The notes: a model not told the origin generated them from the letters alone. Counted from the stretch's first letter, positions 46,159 to 54,920 are shown. The stretch is 64,000 bases of DNA from Ruegeria faecimaris (GCF_900182615.1 NZ_FXTE01000001.1:310001-374000), one strand, 5' to 3'. A program made the numbers and translations.

Positions 46159-46172
46159 GTGATAAATATCAC
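46159..46172. promoter_or_regulatory. palindromic operator in the XRE-desaturase divergon
   Basis: GTGATA and TATCAC are separated by AA, a perfect 6-bp half-site palindrome 4 bases upstream of the XRE start. The surrounding 100 bases are AT-rich and lie between the two divergent transcription units. Likely bound by the XRE protein (inference). Confidence 0.6.
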
Positions 46173-46262
46173 GTTTGATGAGTTTTGTTAATCATATTCA
46201 GAATGTTCAACCTAAGCGGCGGGCCGTATTTCTTAAGCCATAACAATATTATGGGTGACGGA

Positions 46263-46466
46263 ATGGAAACACGACGCAGATCGGTCGTGAAGGCGGTTTT
46301 GTGGAACGTGATGGGCCTGATCATCATGTCGGTGGTTGGGCTGGTTGCGACAGGGTCCGCCGCGATTGGCGGAACTCTGGCCGTAGTAAACACGGCGATC
46401 GGGCTGACACTCTATGTGGTTTATGAGAGGGTCTGGGCGGGCATTTCGTGGGGGCGCAATGTCTGA
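46263..46466 (+). CDS. DUF2061 small membrane protein
   Basis: 67 residues: METRRRSVVKAVLWNVMGLIIMSVVGLV is the family start, followed by two membrane helices and the YERVWAGISWGR signature at the end. ATG 46251 (MGDGMETRRR) is a possible earlier start. Its stop overlaps the desaturase start (ATG at 46459, TGA at 46464-46466), so both are translated together. Function unknown. Confidence 0.8.
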   Translation: METRRRSVVKAVLWNVMGLIIMSVVGLVATGSAAIGGTLAVVNTAIGLTLYVVYERVWAGISWGRNV

Positions 46467-47343
46467 GCGCCCGGGTCCGGAATGGGTCACTTTCACGCTG
46501 ATGCTGGCCTGTTATGCTGCCTGGTTGGCCGTGATCTTCTTCCTGCCCATCTGGTTAGCGGTTCCAGTGATGGGCGCGGTGGCCGCGTTACATTCATCAT
46601 TGACGCATGAAGCACTGCACGGGCATCCTTTTCGCGCCAGATGGCTAAACGAGGCGCTGATGGCGCTGCCCTTGACCTTGTTCATCCCATATCAGCGGTT
46701 TAGGGACCTGCATTTGGCGCATCATCGGGATGCAACGCTGACCGATCCCTATGATGATCCTGAATCAAACTATCTGGACCCAAAAGTTTGGTCGGGGCTA
46801 GGTCATTGGCACAGGCGATTGTTATCGGTGAACAATACTCTGTTGGGGCGGATCGTTTTGGGCCCTGCAATCGGACAGGTTGCCTTTGTCAGGGACGAGT
46901 TGCGAGGGGCCGCGCGTGGCGAATGGGACATATTGCGCGCATGGGCTTTGCATATGGCAGGCGTGGTTGCGGTTATCTGGATCGTGACCTTGTCGCCCAT
47001 GCCGGTCTGGGCCTATGTCCTGTCCGCGTATTTGGGGCTTGGCCTTGTCAAAATACGCACTTTTCTGGAACACCGTGCGCATGAAGATGTGGGGGCAAGA
47101 ACCGTTATCATCGAAGATCGCGGGATACTGTCTTTTCTGTTTTTGAACAACAATTTACATGTAGTTCATCATCTGAACCCGCGTACCCCCTGGTATCAAC
47201 TTCCGAAGATCTACCAGCAGGGTAAAGAGGGCTATCTGGCCACGAACAAGGCCTATGTATACCCTTCCTATGCCGATGTTTTCCGGGCCTATTTCTGGAA
47301 GGTAAAAGACCCGGTGGCGCATCCGCTCTGGCCAAAGGGTTGA
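46459..47343 (+). CDS. membrane fatty acid desaturase family protein (second)
   Basis: A 294-residue integral membrane di-iron protein with boxes HEALHGH, HLAHHRDATLTD and HVVHHLNP. Several helices lie at residues 12-60, 80-100 and 155-205. It is clearly different from the desaturase at 14384. Coupled to DUF2061 by an 8-base overlap. Substrate unknown; a fatty acid or carotenoid is possible. Confidence 0.88.
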   Translation: MSERPGPEWVTFTLMLACYAAWLAVIFFLPIWLAVPVMGAVAALHSSLTHEALHGHPFRARWLNEALMALPLTLFIPYQRFRDLHLAHHRDATLTDPYDDPESNYLDPKVWSGLGHWHRRLLSVNNTLLGRIVLGPAIGQVAFVRDELRGAARGEWDILRAWALHMAGVVAVIWIVTLSPMPVWAYVLSAYLGLGLVKIRTFLEHRAHEDVGARTVIIEDRGILSFLFLNNNLHVVHHLNPRTPWYQLPKIYQQGKEGYLATNKAYVYPSYADVFRAYFWKVKDPVAHPLWPKG

Positions 47344-47364
47344 TTTGCGGCCACAAAAGGCGGC

Positions 47365-48267
47365 ATGAGCCTCTGGATACCTGTCACTATCGCGGCTGCA
47401 ACGTTTCAGACGGTGCGGTTCATGCTGCAAAAATCGCTGAGCAGTGTAAAGCTGACGGCCGCCGGGGCGACATTTGCCCGGTTTGCCTATTCAATCCCGC
47501 TGGTTCTAATCGCTCTGATCGCGGCGCTGCAGTTGACGGGGTATTCCTTGCCGCCGCTGACCGCCCGGTTCTGGGTGTTTGCCACCATTGGAGGAACGGC
47601 TCAGATCCTTGCCACGATCTGTGTCGTCGCCTTGTTCAAACAGCGCAATTTTGCTGTCGGCATAACTTTTAAGAAAACCGAAGTAATCCAGACCGCCATC
47701 GTTGGTTTTCTGGTCCTGGGCGATCAGGTCTCGTTCTGGGCGCTTGGTGCGATCTTTCTGGGGCTGACGGCTGTGTTGCTGCTGTCGAAAAGTCCCGGAG
47801 GAGACGGGGCGTGGTGGCGACATCTGACGAACCGGGCCTCGCGGCTTGGCCTGGGATCAGGTGTGCTGTTTGCGTTTTCCTCGGTCAGTTATCGGGGTGC
47901 CTCGCTTGAACTGGGCGAGATTGATGCGTGGTTTCGGGCACTTGTGACGCTGGCAGTCGTTGTCTCGCTTCAGTTCGTCAGCATGGGCCTGTGGCTGTTG
48001 TGGCGAGACAGGGCCGAGCTGCGCGCCGTGTGGCAGACACGCCGAACAGGCGTATTTGTCGGACTGACCAGCCTGTGCGGATCGTTCTGCTGGTTCTTGG
48101 CATTCACCTTGCAAAACGCCGCCTACGTCAAGGCTCTGGGGCAGGTCGAGCTGATCCTCAGCCTGTTCGCGTCGATCTTGTTTTTCCGCGAAACCATCAC
48201 CCGGCGCGAGATCGCCGGGATGACGTTATTGGGCGCATCAATTCTGGCGCTGGTTTTGTCTATTTAA
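47365..48267 (+). CDS. EamA/DMT-superfamily transporter (second)
   Basis: 300 residues, ten predicted helices in two EamA repeats (first MSLWIPVTIAAATFQTVRFMLQ, second from residue 150). Motif GVLFAFSSVSYRGASLELG in the second half. Substrate unknown. Starts 21 bases after the desaturase and may be co-transcribed. It ends with a 4-base overlap with the convergent helicase gene. Confidence 0.87.
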   Translation: MSLWIPVTIAAATFQTVRFMLQKSLSSVKLTAAGATFARFAYSIPLVLIALIAALQLTGYSLPPLTARFWVFATIGGTAQILATICVVALFKQRNFAVGITFKKTEVIQTAIVGFLVLGDQVSFWALGAIFLGLTAVLLLSKSPGGDGAWWRHLTNRASRLGLGSGVLFAFSSVSYRGASLELGEIDAWFRALVTLAVVVSLQFVSMGLWLLWRDRAELRAVWQTRRTGVFVGLTSLCGSFCWFLAFTLQNAAYVKALGQVELILSLFASILFFRETITRREIAGMTLLGASILALVLSI

Positions 48268-49637
48268 CCCGTGCGGCGTTCGTCGAAGCTGAGCGCGATA
48301 AAGCTGGGCAGGTGATCGCCCATTCCCACGACCGAAGGACCGTTGTCAGCGCGCCGTCCACGGCCTCTGACTTCTTTATCCTTCTTGCGATCTTCTCTTT
48401 TATCGTCGCGTTTGGGGGCCTCTGTTGGTCGGACCTCAGTTGGCCGGGTCTTTTTCTCGGGCTTTGGCCTCTCGGGTTTCGGCTCTTCCTTTACCGGATT
48501 GTCCAAGCGAGGAATTTCTTTTTGAATCAGCTTCTCGATCGCGGCCAGTGCTTTTTCATCGCGACCCGAACAGATAGTGATCGCTTTGCCTTCGCGTCCG
48601 GCGCGACCTGTACGACCGATCCGGTGCACATAATCCTCGGGGTGGCCGGGGACGTCGAAATTGATCACATGACTGACCGAGGGCACATCCAATCCGCGCG
48701 CGGCAACGTCCGAGGCGACAAGCAGACGTAGTGTTCCGTCACGGAAACCGTCCAGTGTTTTCGTCCGTTGTGACTGATCGAGATCGCCATGGATCGCGGC
48801 AGCATCATAGCCGTATTTCTTCAGCGATTTCGCACAGATATCCACATCGGTCTTACGATTGCAGAAGATGATCGCGTTGGTGCATTTTTCGCCCTCGGAG
48901 TCGATCAGCGAACGCAGGACCTGGCGCTTGGCGCTGGCCTCGCGGTCACGGCGACCACCTTTGAACATAACCACACTTTGCTCGATGGTTTCCGAGGCCG
49001 TCGCCTGACGGGCAACTTCGATCCGGGTTGGGGCCGACAGGAATGTATCGGTGATCCGCTCAATCTCGGGCGCCATGGTGGCTGAGAAGAACAGCGTTTG
49101 GCGTGTGAACGGCGTCAGCGAAAAAATGCGTTCGATATCGGGGATAAAGCCCATATCCAGCATTCGGTCGGCCTCATCCACCACCATGATCTGGACGCCG
49201 GTCAACAGCAGTTTGCCGCGTTCGAAATGATCCAGCAGGCGACCTGGTGTGGCGATCAGAACGTCGACGCCACGGTCGATCAGCGCATCTTGTTCCTTAA
49301 AGCTGACGCCGCCGATCAACAGCGCTTTGGTCAGCTTTACATTTTTGGCATAGGTGTCGAAATTCTCGGCCACCTGCGCGGCCAGTTCCCGTGTCGGGCA
49401 CAGCACCAGCGACCGCGGCATGCGCGCACGTGCGCGGCCACGGGCCAGCAACGTGATCATCGGTAGCGTGAAGCTGGCGGTTTTGCCTGTACCGGTCTGG
49501 GCGATACCCAGAACGTCCTTGCCCTCAAGCGCGGGTGGGATTGCGCCTTCCTGGATCGGTGTTGGCGTTTCGTATCCGGCTTCCTCAATGGCTTTGAGGA
49601 CCTTCGGGTTCAGGTTCAGTTCGTTAAACTTTGTCAT
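48264..49637 (-). CDS. DEAD-box RNA helicase (RhlE-like)
   Basis: 457 residues. Motifs: Q motif PTPIQEGAIPPAL, GIAQTGTGKTASF (I), PTRELAAQV (Ia), VVDEADRMLD (II), FFSATM (III), VLVASDVAARGLDVPSVSHVINFD (V) and YVHRIGRTGRAGREG (VI). Residues about 385-445 form a disordered Lys/Arg/Glu-rich tail. Acts on ribosome or mRNA structures, cold-related in many species. A 6-bp hairpin covers its Shine-Dalgarno region. Confidence 0.93.
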   Translation of the reverse strand: MTKFNELNLNPKVLKAIEEAGYETPTPIQEGAIPPALEGKDVLGIAQTGTGKTASFTLPMITLLARGRARARMPRSLVLCPTRELAAQVAENFDTYAKNVKLTKALLIGGVSFKEQDALIDRGVDVLIATPGRLLDHFERGKLLLTGVQIMVVDEADRMLDMGFIPDIERIFSLTPFTRQTLFFSATMAPEIERITDTFLSAPTRIEVARQATASETIEQSVVMFKGGRRDREASAKRQVLRSLIDSEGEKCTNAIIFCNRKTDVDICAKSLKKYGYDAAAIHGDLDQSQRTKTLDGFRDGTLRLLVASDVAARGLDVPSVSHVINFDVPGHPEDYVHRIGRTGRAGREGKAITICSGRDEKALAAIEKLIQKEIPRLDNPVKEEPKPERPKPEKKTRPTEVRPTEAPKRDDKREDRKKDKEVRGRGRRADNGPSVVGMGDHLPSFIALSFDERRTG

Positions 49638-49640
49638 GTA

Positions 49641-49659
49641 TGTCCGGTTGTTGCGGACA
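49641..49659 (-). promoter_or_regulatory. hairpin over the ribosome-binding site of the DEAD-box helicase
   Basis: On the minus strand TGTCCG and CGGACA flank a 7-base loop (CAACAAC), and the 3' arm ends 3 bases before ATG. The only Shine-Dalgarno-like GGA is inside that arm, so folding would block initiation. Temperature or helicase activity could open it (inference). Confidence 0.55.
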
Positions 49660-49821
49660 CTAAAACCTGGCCCGCGCGTAAAGAATGTGCCGGGCCCGGA
49701 TGGCCATGCGATGTTTTGTGCATTTCGGCTTGGCGGGACATAACAAAATCACGGGGCAGGGTCAAATGAAGTCACTTTTACACTGCAACACCGGCTGACC
49801 ATGCGGATTTATCGCAACAAT

Positions 49822-50763
49822 TCAGGTACTTCCGGGGAAATGTTTCGCGACTTTTCCATCCAAATCCAACGGACGGTGCTTAATCAGCCCAAACTTTTCG
49901 AGGCGGGTGCGAACTTCTTGGTCGGCGCCACTGATTTCATCATAGAAAGCCCGCAGGCCGTGAGCCCCATCTTCTTCTTCGATCCAGCTCAGCAATTCAT
50001 TCATGTTCATCCCGCCTTGTTCGCGCGGAACATTGGGTGACATGCCTGGCTGATACGAGCCCTTTTCGAACCGGAACTGATAATGGGCTAGCCAATGATC
50101 CCAGTCAGGTGCATGACGGTGGCATAGATCAACCTGGGGCAGCTCGACCTTGGTCGGGAGGATTTCGCCATCCTGAAACAGATTGTGAATCCGGAAATTG
50201 ATCTTAGGTAAGCCTTTGCGAACAAACAGTTTACCCTGAACATGGCTGAGGAATCCAGCAAGAACAAATCCGCCAAAATTCGGATATAGTGCCTGAACGA
50301 TCCCATCACGGCCCTGACCAGCGGGGATATAGGCTTTGTACAGGTCTTCGGTTCCGCCCACGGGCTCGATCGGACGAACGCGCACCGCTGGTATATGTTG
50401 CGGAATCTCCGCTAATATCACGCCAAGGTCGGATTGCGGCCAGAGGAACTCGTCCAGATCAATATGGGCAAGCCAGTCGACCTCAGCCTTTCTGTAAGTA
50501 AAGCTGGCATTTGCGGTTTGCCGGACCTGATGTTTGTCGGGCCTCTCGCGCTTTCGGTTCGACCAGTACCCTTCGTCGCAGTTGCGTATTTCGATCCGTG
50601 GGTGGCGGTTCAGGGCGTTGAACGCAGCCGGGCAGGGCTCGTCCAGATACAGATACATCCGGTCGGCCCCGAGATCGAGGTGATAGGCCGCAAACCGAAG
50701 TATGTCCGGGGCCGAGCCCCGGATCGTTGATACAATGCCCCAGCTTGGGACATTATCCGGCAT
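49822..50763 (-). CDS. glycosyltransferase family 2 (GT2_4-like) protein
   Basis: 313 residues. The GT-A type motif HIDLDEFLW provides the metal-binding DxD; SWGIVSTIRGSAPDILRFAAYHLDLGADRMYLYLDEP is the usual start of the Glyco_tranf_2_4 family found in Roseobacter surface polysaccharide loci. The remaining part (residues 150-300) includes CHRHAPDWDHWLAHYQ. No membrane segment. The acceptor is unknown. It lies 18 bases downstream of prfC in the same direction. Confidence 0.82.
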   Translation of the reverse strand: MPDNVPSWGIVSTIRGSAPDILRFAAYHLDLGADRMYLYLDEPCPAAFNALNRHPRIEIRNCDEGYWSNRKRERPDKHQVRQTANASFTYRKAEVDWLAHIDLDEFLWPQSDLGVILAEIPQHIPAVRVRPIEPVGGTEDLYKAYIPAGQGRDGIVQALYPNFGGFVLAGFLSHVQGKLFVRKGLPKINFRIHNLFQDGEILPTKVELPQVDLCHRHAPDWDHWLAHYQFRFEKGSYQPGMSPNVPREQGGMNMNELLSWIEEEDGAHGLRAFYDEISGADQEVRTRLEKFGLIKHRPLDLDGKVAKHFPGST

Positions 50764-50781
50764 ATGAAGCTCGTGACCCTG

Positions 50782-52389
50782 TCACGCCATCATCTCTTTG
50801 GTGGCGGTCAGGTTCAGGTCGGGATAGTCCCGCACGACCCGGTCAATGTCCCACTGCAGGCGAGTCAAATAGACGATGTCGCCGTCATGATCATGAGCGA
50901 TGTGCTGCTTGTTGGCATTGACGAATTTCTCGACCTCAACCTTTTCACCACTGACCCAGCGGGCGGAGGTGAACTGAGACGCCTCGAACCGTACCGGCAG
51001 GCCGTATTCCATCTCAATCCGGCTGGCCAGAACCTCGAATTGCAGCGCGCCAACGACGCCGACGATAAAGCCCGATCCGATCGACGGTTTGAACACCTTG
51101 GCCGCGCCTTCCTCGGCGAATTGCATCAGGGCTTTTTCCAGATGCTTGGCTTTCATCGGATCGCCTGGTCGCACGGTTTGCAGCAGTTCCGGCGCAAAGG
51201 AAGGGATGCCGGTTACCCGGATCGCTTCGCCCTCGGTCAGCGTGTCGCCGATGCGCAGCTGGCCGTGGTTTGGGATGCCGATGATGTCTCCGGCCCAGGC
51301 CTCTTCGGCCAGTTCCCGGTCGGATGCAAGAAACAGCACAGGGTTCGAGATTGCCATCGGCTTTTTCGATCGAACATGGGTCAGCTTCATGCCGCGTTTG
51401 AAATGGCCCGAGGCCATGCGCACAAATGCCACCCGGTCGCGGTGCTTGGGGTCCATATTGGCCTGAACCTTGAAGACGAACCCAGAGACTTTCTTTTCTT
51501 CTGGCGCGATCTGACGGGGTTCCGCGGACTGTACCTGCGGCTGTGGACCATAGGCGCCGATGCCTTCCATCAGTTCCTTGACGCCGAACGAATTGATCGC
51601 CGAGCCGAACCAGATCGGGGTCATGTGGCCTTCCAATACCGCTTGGGGGTCAAGCGCGGGCAGCAATTCGCGCGCCATCTCGACCTCTTCCAGGAACTTT
51701 TCCAACAGGTGCTCGGGCACGTGTTCGGCCAGTTTCGGGTCGTCCAGCCCATTGATTTCGATGCTTTCGGCCACCTTGTTGCGGTCGGCGCGGTCCATCA
51801 GTTCCAACCGATCGCGCAGCATGTCATAGCAGCCGATGAAATCGCGGCCCACGCCGATGGGCCACGCAGCAGGGGTGACGTCGATCGCCAGCATTTCCTG
51901 AATTTCGTCGATGATCTCGAACGTATCGCGGCTTTCGCGGTCCATCTTGTTACAGAATGTCAGGATCGGCAGATCACGCAGGCGGCAGACCTCGAAAAGC
52001 TTCTGCGTCTGGCTTTCCACGCCTTTCGCGCCGTCGATTACCATCACGGCGGCGTCCACTGCGGTCAGCGTGCGATAGGTATCTTCCGAGAAATCGCTGT
52101 GGCCGGGCGTGTCCACCAGATTGAACCGGAAGTTTCCATAGTCGAAGGACATGGCCGAGGCCGAGACCGAGATCCCGCGATCCTTCTCCATCTGCATGAA
52201 ATCCGAACGTGTCCGCCGTGCCTCACCCTTGGCGCGTACCTGACCGGCCATCTGGATGGCGCCGCCATACAGCAGGAACTTTTCCGTCAGGGTCGTCTTG
52301 CCCGCATCCGGGTGCGAGATGATGGCAAATGTCCGGCGCCGGGCGATCTCGGGCGGCAAGGTGGGTTGGTTCGTGGCGGTATCAAGCAT
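50782..52389 (-). CDS. prfC: Peptide chain release factor 3
   Basis: A 535-residue translational GTPase that removes RF1/RF2 after termination. G motifs: SHPDAGKTTLTEK, DTPGHSDFSED and FCNKMDR; the family C-terminal domain is intact. The frame is open to 52773, but ATG 52389 (MLDTATNQPTLPPEIARRRTFAII) fits the family start. Divergent from the SnoaL-like gene, with a LexA-type box between them. Confidence 0.95.
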   Translation of the reverse strand: MLDTATNQPTLPPEIARRRTFAIISHPDAGKTTLTEKFLLYGGAIQMAGQVRAKGEARRTRSDFMQMEKDRGISVSASAMSFDYGNFRFNLVDTPGHSDFSEDTYRTLTAVDAAVMVIDGAKGVESQTQKLFEVCRLRDLPILTFCNKMDRESRDTFEIIDEIQEMLAIDVTPAAWPIGVGRDFIGCYDMLRDRLELMDRADRNKVAESIEINGLDDPKLAEHVPEHLLEKFLEEVEMARELLPALDPQAVLEGHMTPIWFGSAINSFGVKELMEGIGAYGPQPQVQSAEPRQIAPEEKKVSGFVFKVQANMDPKHRDRVAFVRMASGHFKRGMKLTHVRSKKPMAISNPVLFLASDRELAEEAWAGDIIGIPNHGQLRIGDTLTEGEAIRVTGIPSFAPELLQTVRPGDPMKAKHLEKALMQFAEEGAAKVFKPSIGSGFIVGVVGALQFEVLASRIEMEYGLPVRFEASQFTSARWVSGEKVEVEKFVNANKQHIAHDHDGDIVYLTRLQWDIDRVVRDYPDLNLTATKEMMA

Positions 52390-52465
52390 AGTCGCGCGTA
52401 TAGGCGGGGAATTCTGCCGAAGCAAGACAAAGAGGCTGGTTCGAATCGTCTGCCTGTGGCAATAA

Positions 52466-52480
52466 GAACATATAGTGAAC
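52466..52480 (+). promoter_or_regulatory. LexA-type SOS box (GAAC-N7-GAAC)
   Basis: GAAC, seven bases (ATATAGT), then GAAC: the direct-repeat LexA site of alphaproteobacteria. The spacer holds TATAGT, a good -10 hexamer, and the SnoaL-like gene starts 18 bases downstream with a GGAGAGGA Shine-Dalgarno between. The prfC start is 76 bases away on the other side. SOS control is inference. Confidence 0.6.
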
Positions 52481-52498
52481 AAATAATGGAGAGGATCA

Positions 52499-52861
52499 AT
52501 GAATTTGAAAGAAATCGCCGATGAGCTGGTGGCGGGATGCCGGGAAAACCGGGCCAAGGCCAATCTGGATAAGCTGTATGCGGCAGATGCCGTTTCGGTT
52601 GAGGCCGTCGATGCATCCGGTATGGGACGCGAGGCGCATGGGCGCGACGCGATCCGTGGCAAGCACGATTGGTGGGAGAGTTCGACCGAAGTGACGGGCG
52701 GAAACGTCAGTGACCCGATGGTGCATGGCGAAGACCGTTTTGCCGTGATCTTTGAGGTGCAGGGCAAGTTCAAGGAAAGCGGTGAGAGCTTCGATATGCG
52801 CGAAGTTGCGCTGTATCACGTCGCGGATGGCAAGATCGTCCGGGAAGAGTTCTTCTACTAA
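52499..52861 (+). CDS. SnoaL/NTF2-like protein
   Basis: A 120-residue protein with an NTF2-like cone fold (start MNLKEIADELVAGCRENRAKANLDKLYAADAVSVEAVD, then GRDAIRGKHDWWESSTEV). No catalytic pair typical of ketosteroid isomerases is clear. The strong GGAGAGGA Shine-Dalgarno sequence supports the start. First gene behind the LexA-type box. Its function is unknown; small ligand binding is likely. Confidence 0.82.
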   Translation: MNLKEIADELVAGCRENRAKANLDKLYAADAVSVEAVDASGMGREAHGRDAIRGKHDWWESSTEVTGGNVSDPMVHGEDRFAVIFEVQGKFKESGESFDMREVALYHVADGKIVREEFFY

Positions 52862-52935
52862 CCCCTTGTCATCAATCTGTCTTCCCTATCTGCTGGGTGC
52901 AAGACATGCGGATAATCACAGATGGGTAGGAACAG

Positions 52936-53715
52936 ATGGATCTGGGAATAGGTGGAAAGCGCGCGCTGGTCTGTGCCAGCAGCAAAGGTTTGGGTCTGGG
53001 CTGCGCCGAGGCTCTGGCGGCGGCTGGTGTGAATCTGGTGATGAACGCGCGAGGGGCCGACGCGTTAGAGGCTGAAGCCGCGCGTTTGCGTTCGGAATTT
53101 AGTGTCGATGTGCAGAGTGTTGCGTGTGATGTGACCTCGGAGGAGGGGCAGGCGCAAGTGATCGCTGCCGCGCAGGGCGTTGATATTCTTGTGACAAATG
53201 CTGGCGGTCCGCCTCCGGGCCTGTGGTCGGATTGGCAGCGCGAGGACTTCATCAAGGCGTTGGATGCCAACATGCTGACCCCGATTGCCTTCATGAAGGC
53301 CCTGTTGCCCGGCATGATGGATAAGGGCTGGGGCCGGGTGGTGAACATCACCTCGCAATCCGTACGGGCGCCGATTGCCGTTCTTGGCCTGTCTAATGCG
53401 GCACGGACCGGGCTAACCGGATATGTGGCCGGAACGTCCAGGCAGGTCGCACCGCATGGTGTGACAATCAATAACCTGTTGCCGGGGATACATGCGACGG
53501 ATCGAGCGGATTCTCTGGACGGTGGTGTGGCTGCGCAGCAAGGCATTTCCGTTGACGAGGCACGCGCGCAGCGTGAGGCAACCATCCCCACGCGCCGCTA
53601 TGGCTCGCGGCAGGAGTTTGGGGCAACCTGCGCGTTTCTGTGTTCGCAGCATGCGGGCTTTATCGTCGGCCAGAACATCCTGTTGGATGGTGGCGCGACC
53701 AATCTGACGATGTGA
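52936..53715 (+). CDS. SDR oxidoreductase
   Basis: A 259-residue SDR of the 3-oxoacyl-ACP-reductase-like group. Start DLGIGGKRALVCASSKGLGLGCAEAL has the SSKGLG variant of the glycine motif. NAGGPP and the long HGVTINNLLPGIHATDRADSL segment are also present. The usual YxxxK is replaced by a less typical segment (LGLSNAARTGLTGYVAG), so the active-site Tyr is not in the standard place. Lies 74 bases after the SnoaL gene and 2 bases before alkC. Confidence 0.85.
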   Translation: MDLGIGGKRALVCASSKGLGLGCAEALAAAGVNLVMNARGADALEAEAARLRSEFSVDVQSVACDVTSEEGQAQVIAAAQGVDILVTNAGGPPPGLWSDWQREDFIKALDANMLTPIAFMKALLPGMMDKGWGRVVNITSQSVRAPIAVLGLSNAARTGLTGYVAGTSRQVAPHGVTINNLLPGIHATDRADSLDGGVAAQQGISVDEARAQREATIPTRRYGSRQEFGATCAFLCSQHAGFIVGQNILLDGGATNLTM

Positions 53716-53717
53716 CC

Positions 53718-54830
53718 ATGGCGCAAGGGTTTTCACTGAAGGATCAGTTGTTTAATGCAGAAAAGACCGGCTATCTGGCGGGGCTTTTTGCCGAGGCTGA
53801 TCCAGGGTTCAATGCACAGGCGTTTCAAACGCAGGTGATGTCACGCCTTCTCGAGCTTGAGTTGAAAGAGCGGATGGCGTGGATCGCCGAATGCCTGCAG
53901 CAACAGGTTCCGGGTGAGCTGCCAACTGTCGCTCCGACCCTTTTACGGGCCTTGCCGCCGCCGCTGGATCCGAACAAGACCGACGACGATTTTGGCGATT
54001 TCATCTTTGCGCCGCTGGGGGATTGGGTCGTGAATGTCGGCCTTGATCACCCCGACCTCGCGCTGGACGTGCTGGCTGAACTGACGCAGAGGTTTTCGAT
54101 GGAATGGGCCATTCGCCCCTTTCTCAATCGCCACCCCGAACATGTCATGGAGCGGCTGGAGAATTGGTGCGGACATGACAGCTATCACGTGCGGCGTCTG
54201 GTGTCCGAAGGAACCCGCCCGCGTTTGCCATGGGGGCAGGCGGTGGGGCTGGAATTAACAGATCCGCTGCCTCTGCTGGATCGGCTGCATCAGGACCAAA
54301 CGCGCTATGTGACGCGGTCGGTGGCCAACCATCTGAACGACATCTCCAAAAAAGACCCGGATCTGGTACTGGACCGCCTGCAGGGCTGGTCTCGTTCACA
54401 GCGTCAAGACGCGGACGAGCTGCGGTGGATGACCTCTCATACCCTGCGCGGTCTGGTTAAGGCCGGGCACCCACGCGCGATGAAGATGCTGGGATATGAC
54501 CCTGATGCCGATATACAGGTCTCGGTCACGGTAAATGGGCAGGCAAAGATTGGCGGCGCGCTTGAGTTTGATGTTTCATTGGCTGGTGAGGCGAACCAAC
54601 CCGTTTTGATTGATTATATCATCCATTTCAAACGACCTGGCGGCAAAAAATCGGCCAAAGTTCACAAGCTGAAACAGGCCGCGCTAAGGAATGGAAACCT
54701 GACCTTGAGCAAAAAGCACAAGCTCAAAGGCGATGCGACCACGTTCAGGCTTGTTCCCGGCGCACATCTTCTGGAGATTCAGGTGAATGGCCGGGTGCGC
54801 GCGGATCTGGATTTTGAGCTGCTGGACTAG
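53718..54830 (+). CDS. alkC: AlkC-like DNA alkylation repair glycosylase
   Basis: 370 residues. Residues 1-260 are HEAT-like helical repeats of the DNA alkylation repair family (MEWAIRPFLNRHPEHVMERLENW, RLVSEGTRPRLPWG). The last 105 residues form a beta-rich domain (IQVSVTVNGQAKIGGALEFDVSLAG...LEIQVNGRVRADLDFELLD), matching the Ig-like domain that separates AlkC from AlkD. AlkC removes 3-methylcytosine and 3-methyladenine (family knowledge). It is 2 bases after the SDR and in the same direction as the LexA-type box. Confidence 0.85.
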   Translation: MAQGFSLKDQLFNAEKTGYLAGLFAEADPGFNAQAFQTQVMSRLLELELKERMAWIAECLQQQVPGELPTVAPTLLRALPPPLDPNKTDDDFGDFIFAPLGDWVVNVGLDHPDLALDVLAELTQRFSMEWAIRPFLNRHPEHVMERLENWCGHDSYHVRRLVSEGTRPRLPWGQAVGLELTDPLPLLDRLHQDQTRYVTRSVANHLNDISKKDPDLVLDRLQGWSRSQRQDADELRWMTSHTLRGLVKAGHPRAMKMLGYDPDADIQVSVTVNGQAKIGGALEFDVSLAGEANQPVLIDYIIHFKRPGGKKSAKVHKLKQAALRNGNLTLSKKHKLKGDATTFRLVPGAHLLEIQVNGRVRADLDFELLD

Positions 54831-54920
54831 CTCAACCTTTCGTCAGATTGCTCGGCTTTTGATTGCACGGTGCGCGGTGCTGGGTTAGCTCAACATCAGT
54901 CAGATCAGGGGATGACAGCG

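Noticed and set aside
47928..48731. A 267-residue plus-strand frame across the EamA and helicase genes
   Set aside because: It runs through two conserved genes in a different frame and lacks any motif.
50764..52524. A 586-residue open frame on the plus strand opposite prfC
   Set aside because: It mirrors prfC, an intact conserved GTPase gene, and has no recognisable domain; long antisense frames are expected in GC-rich coding DNA.
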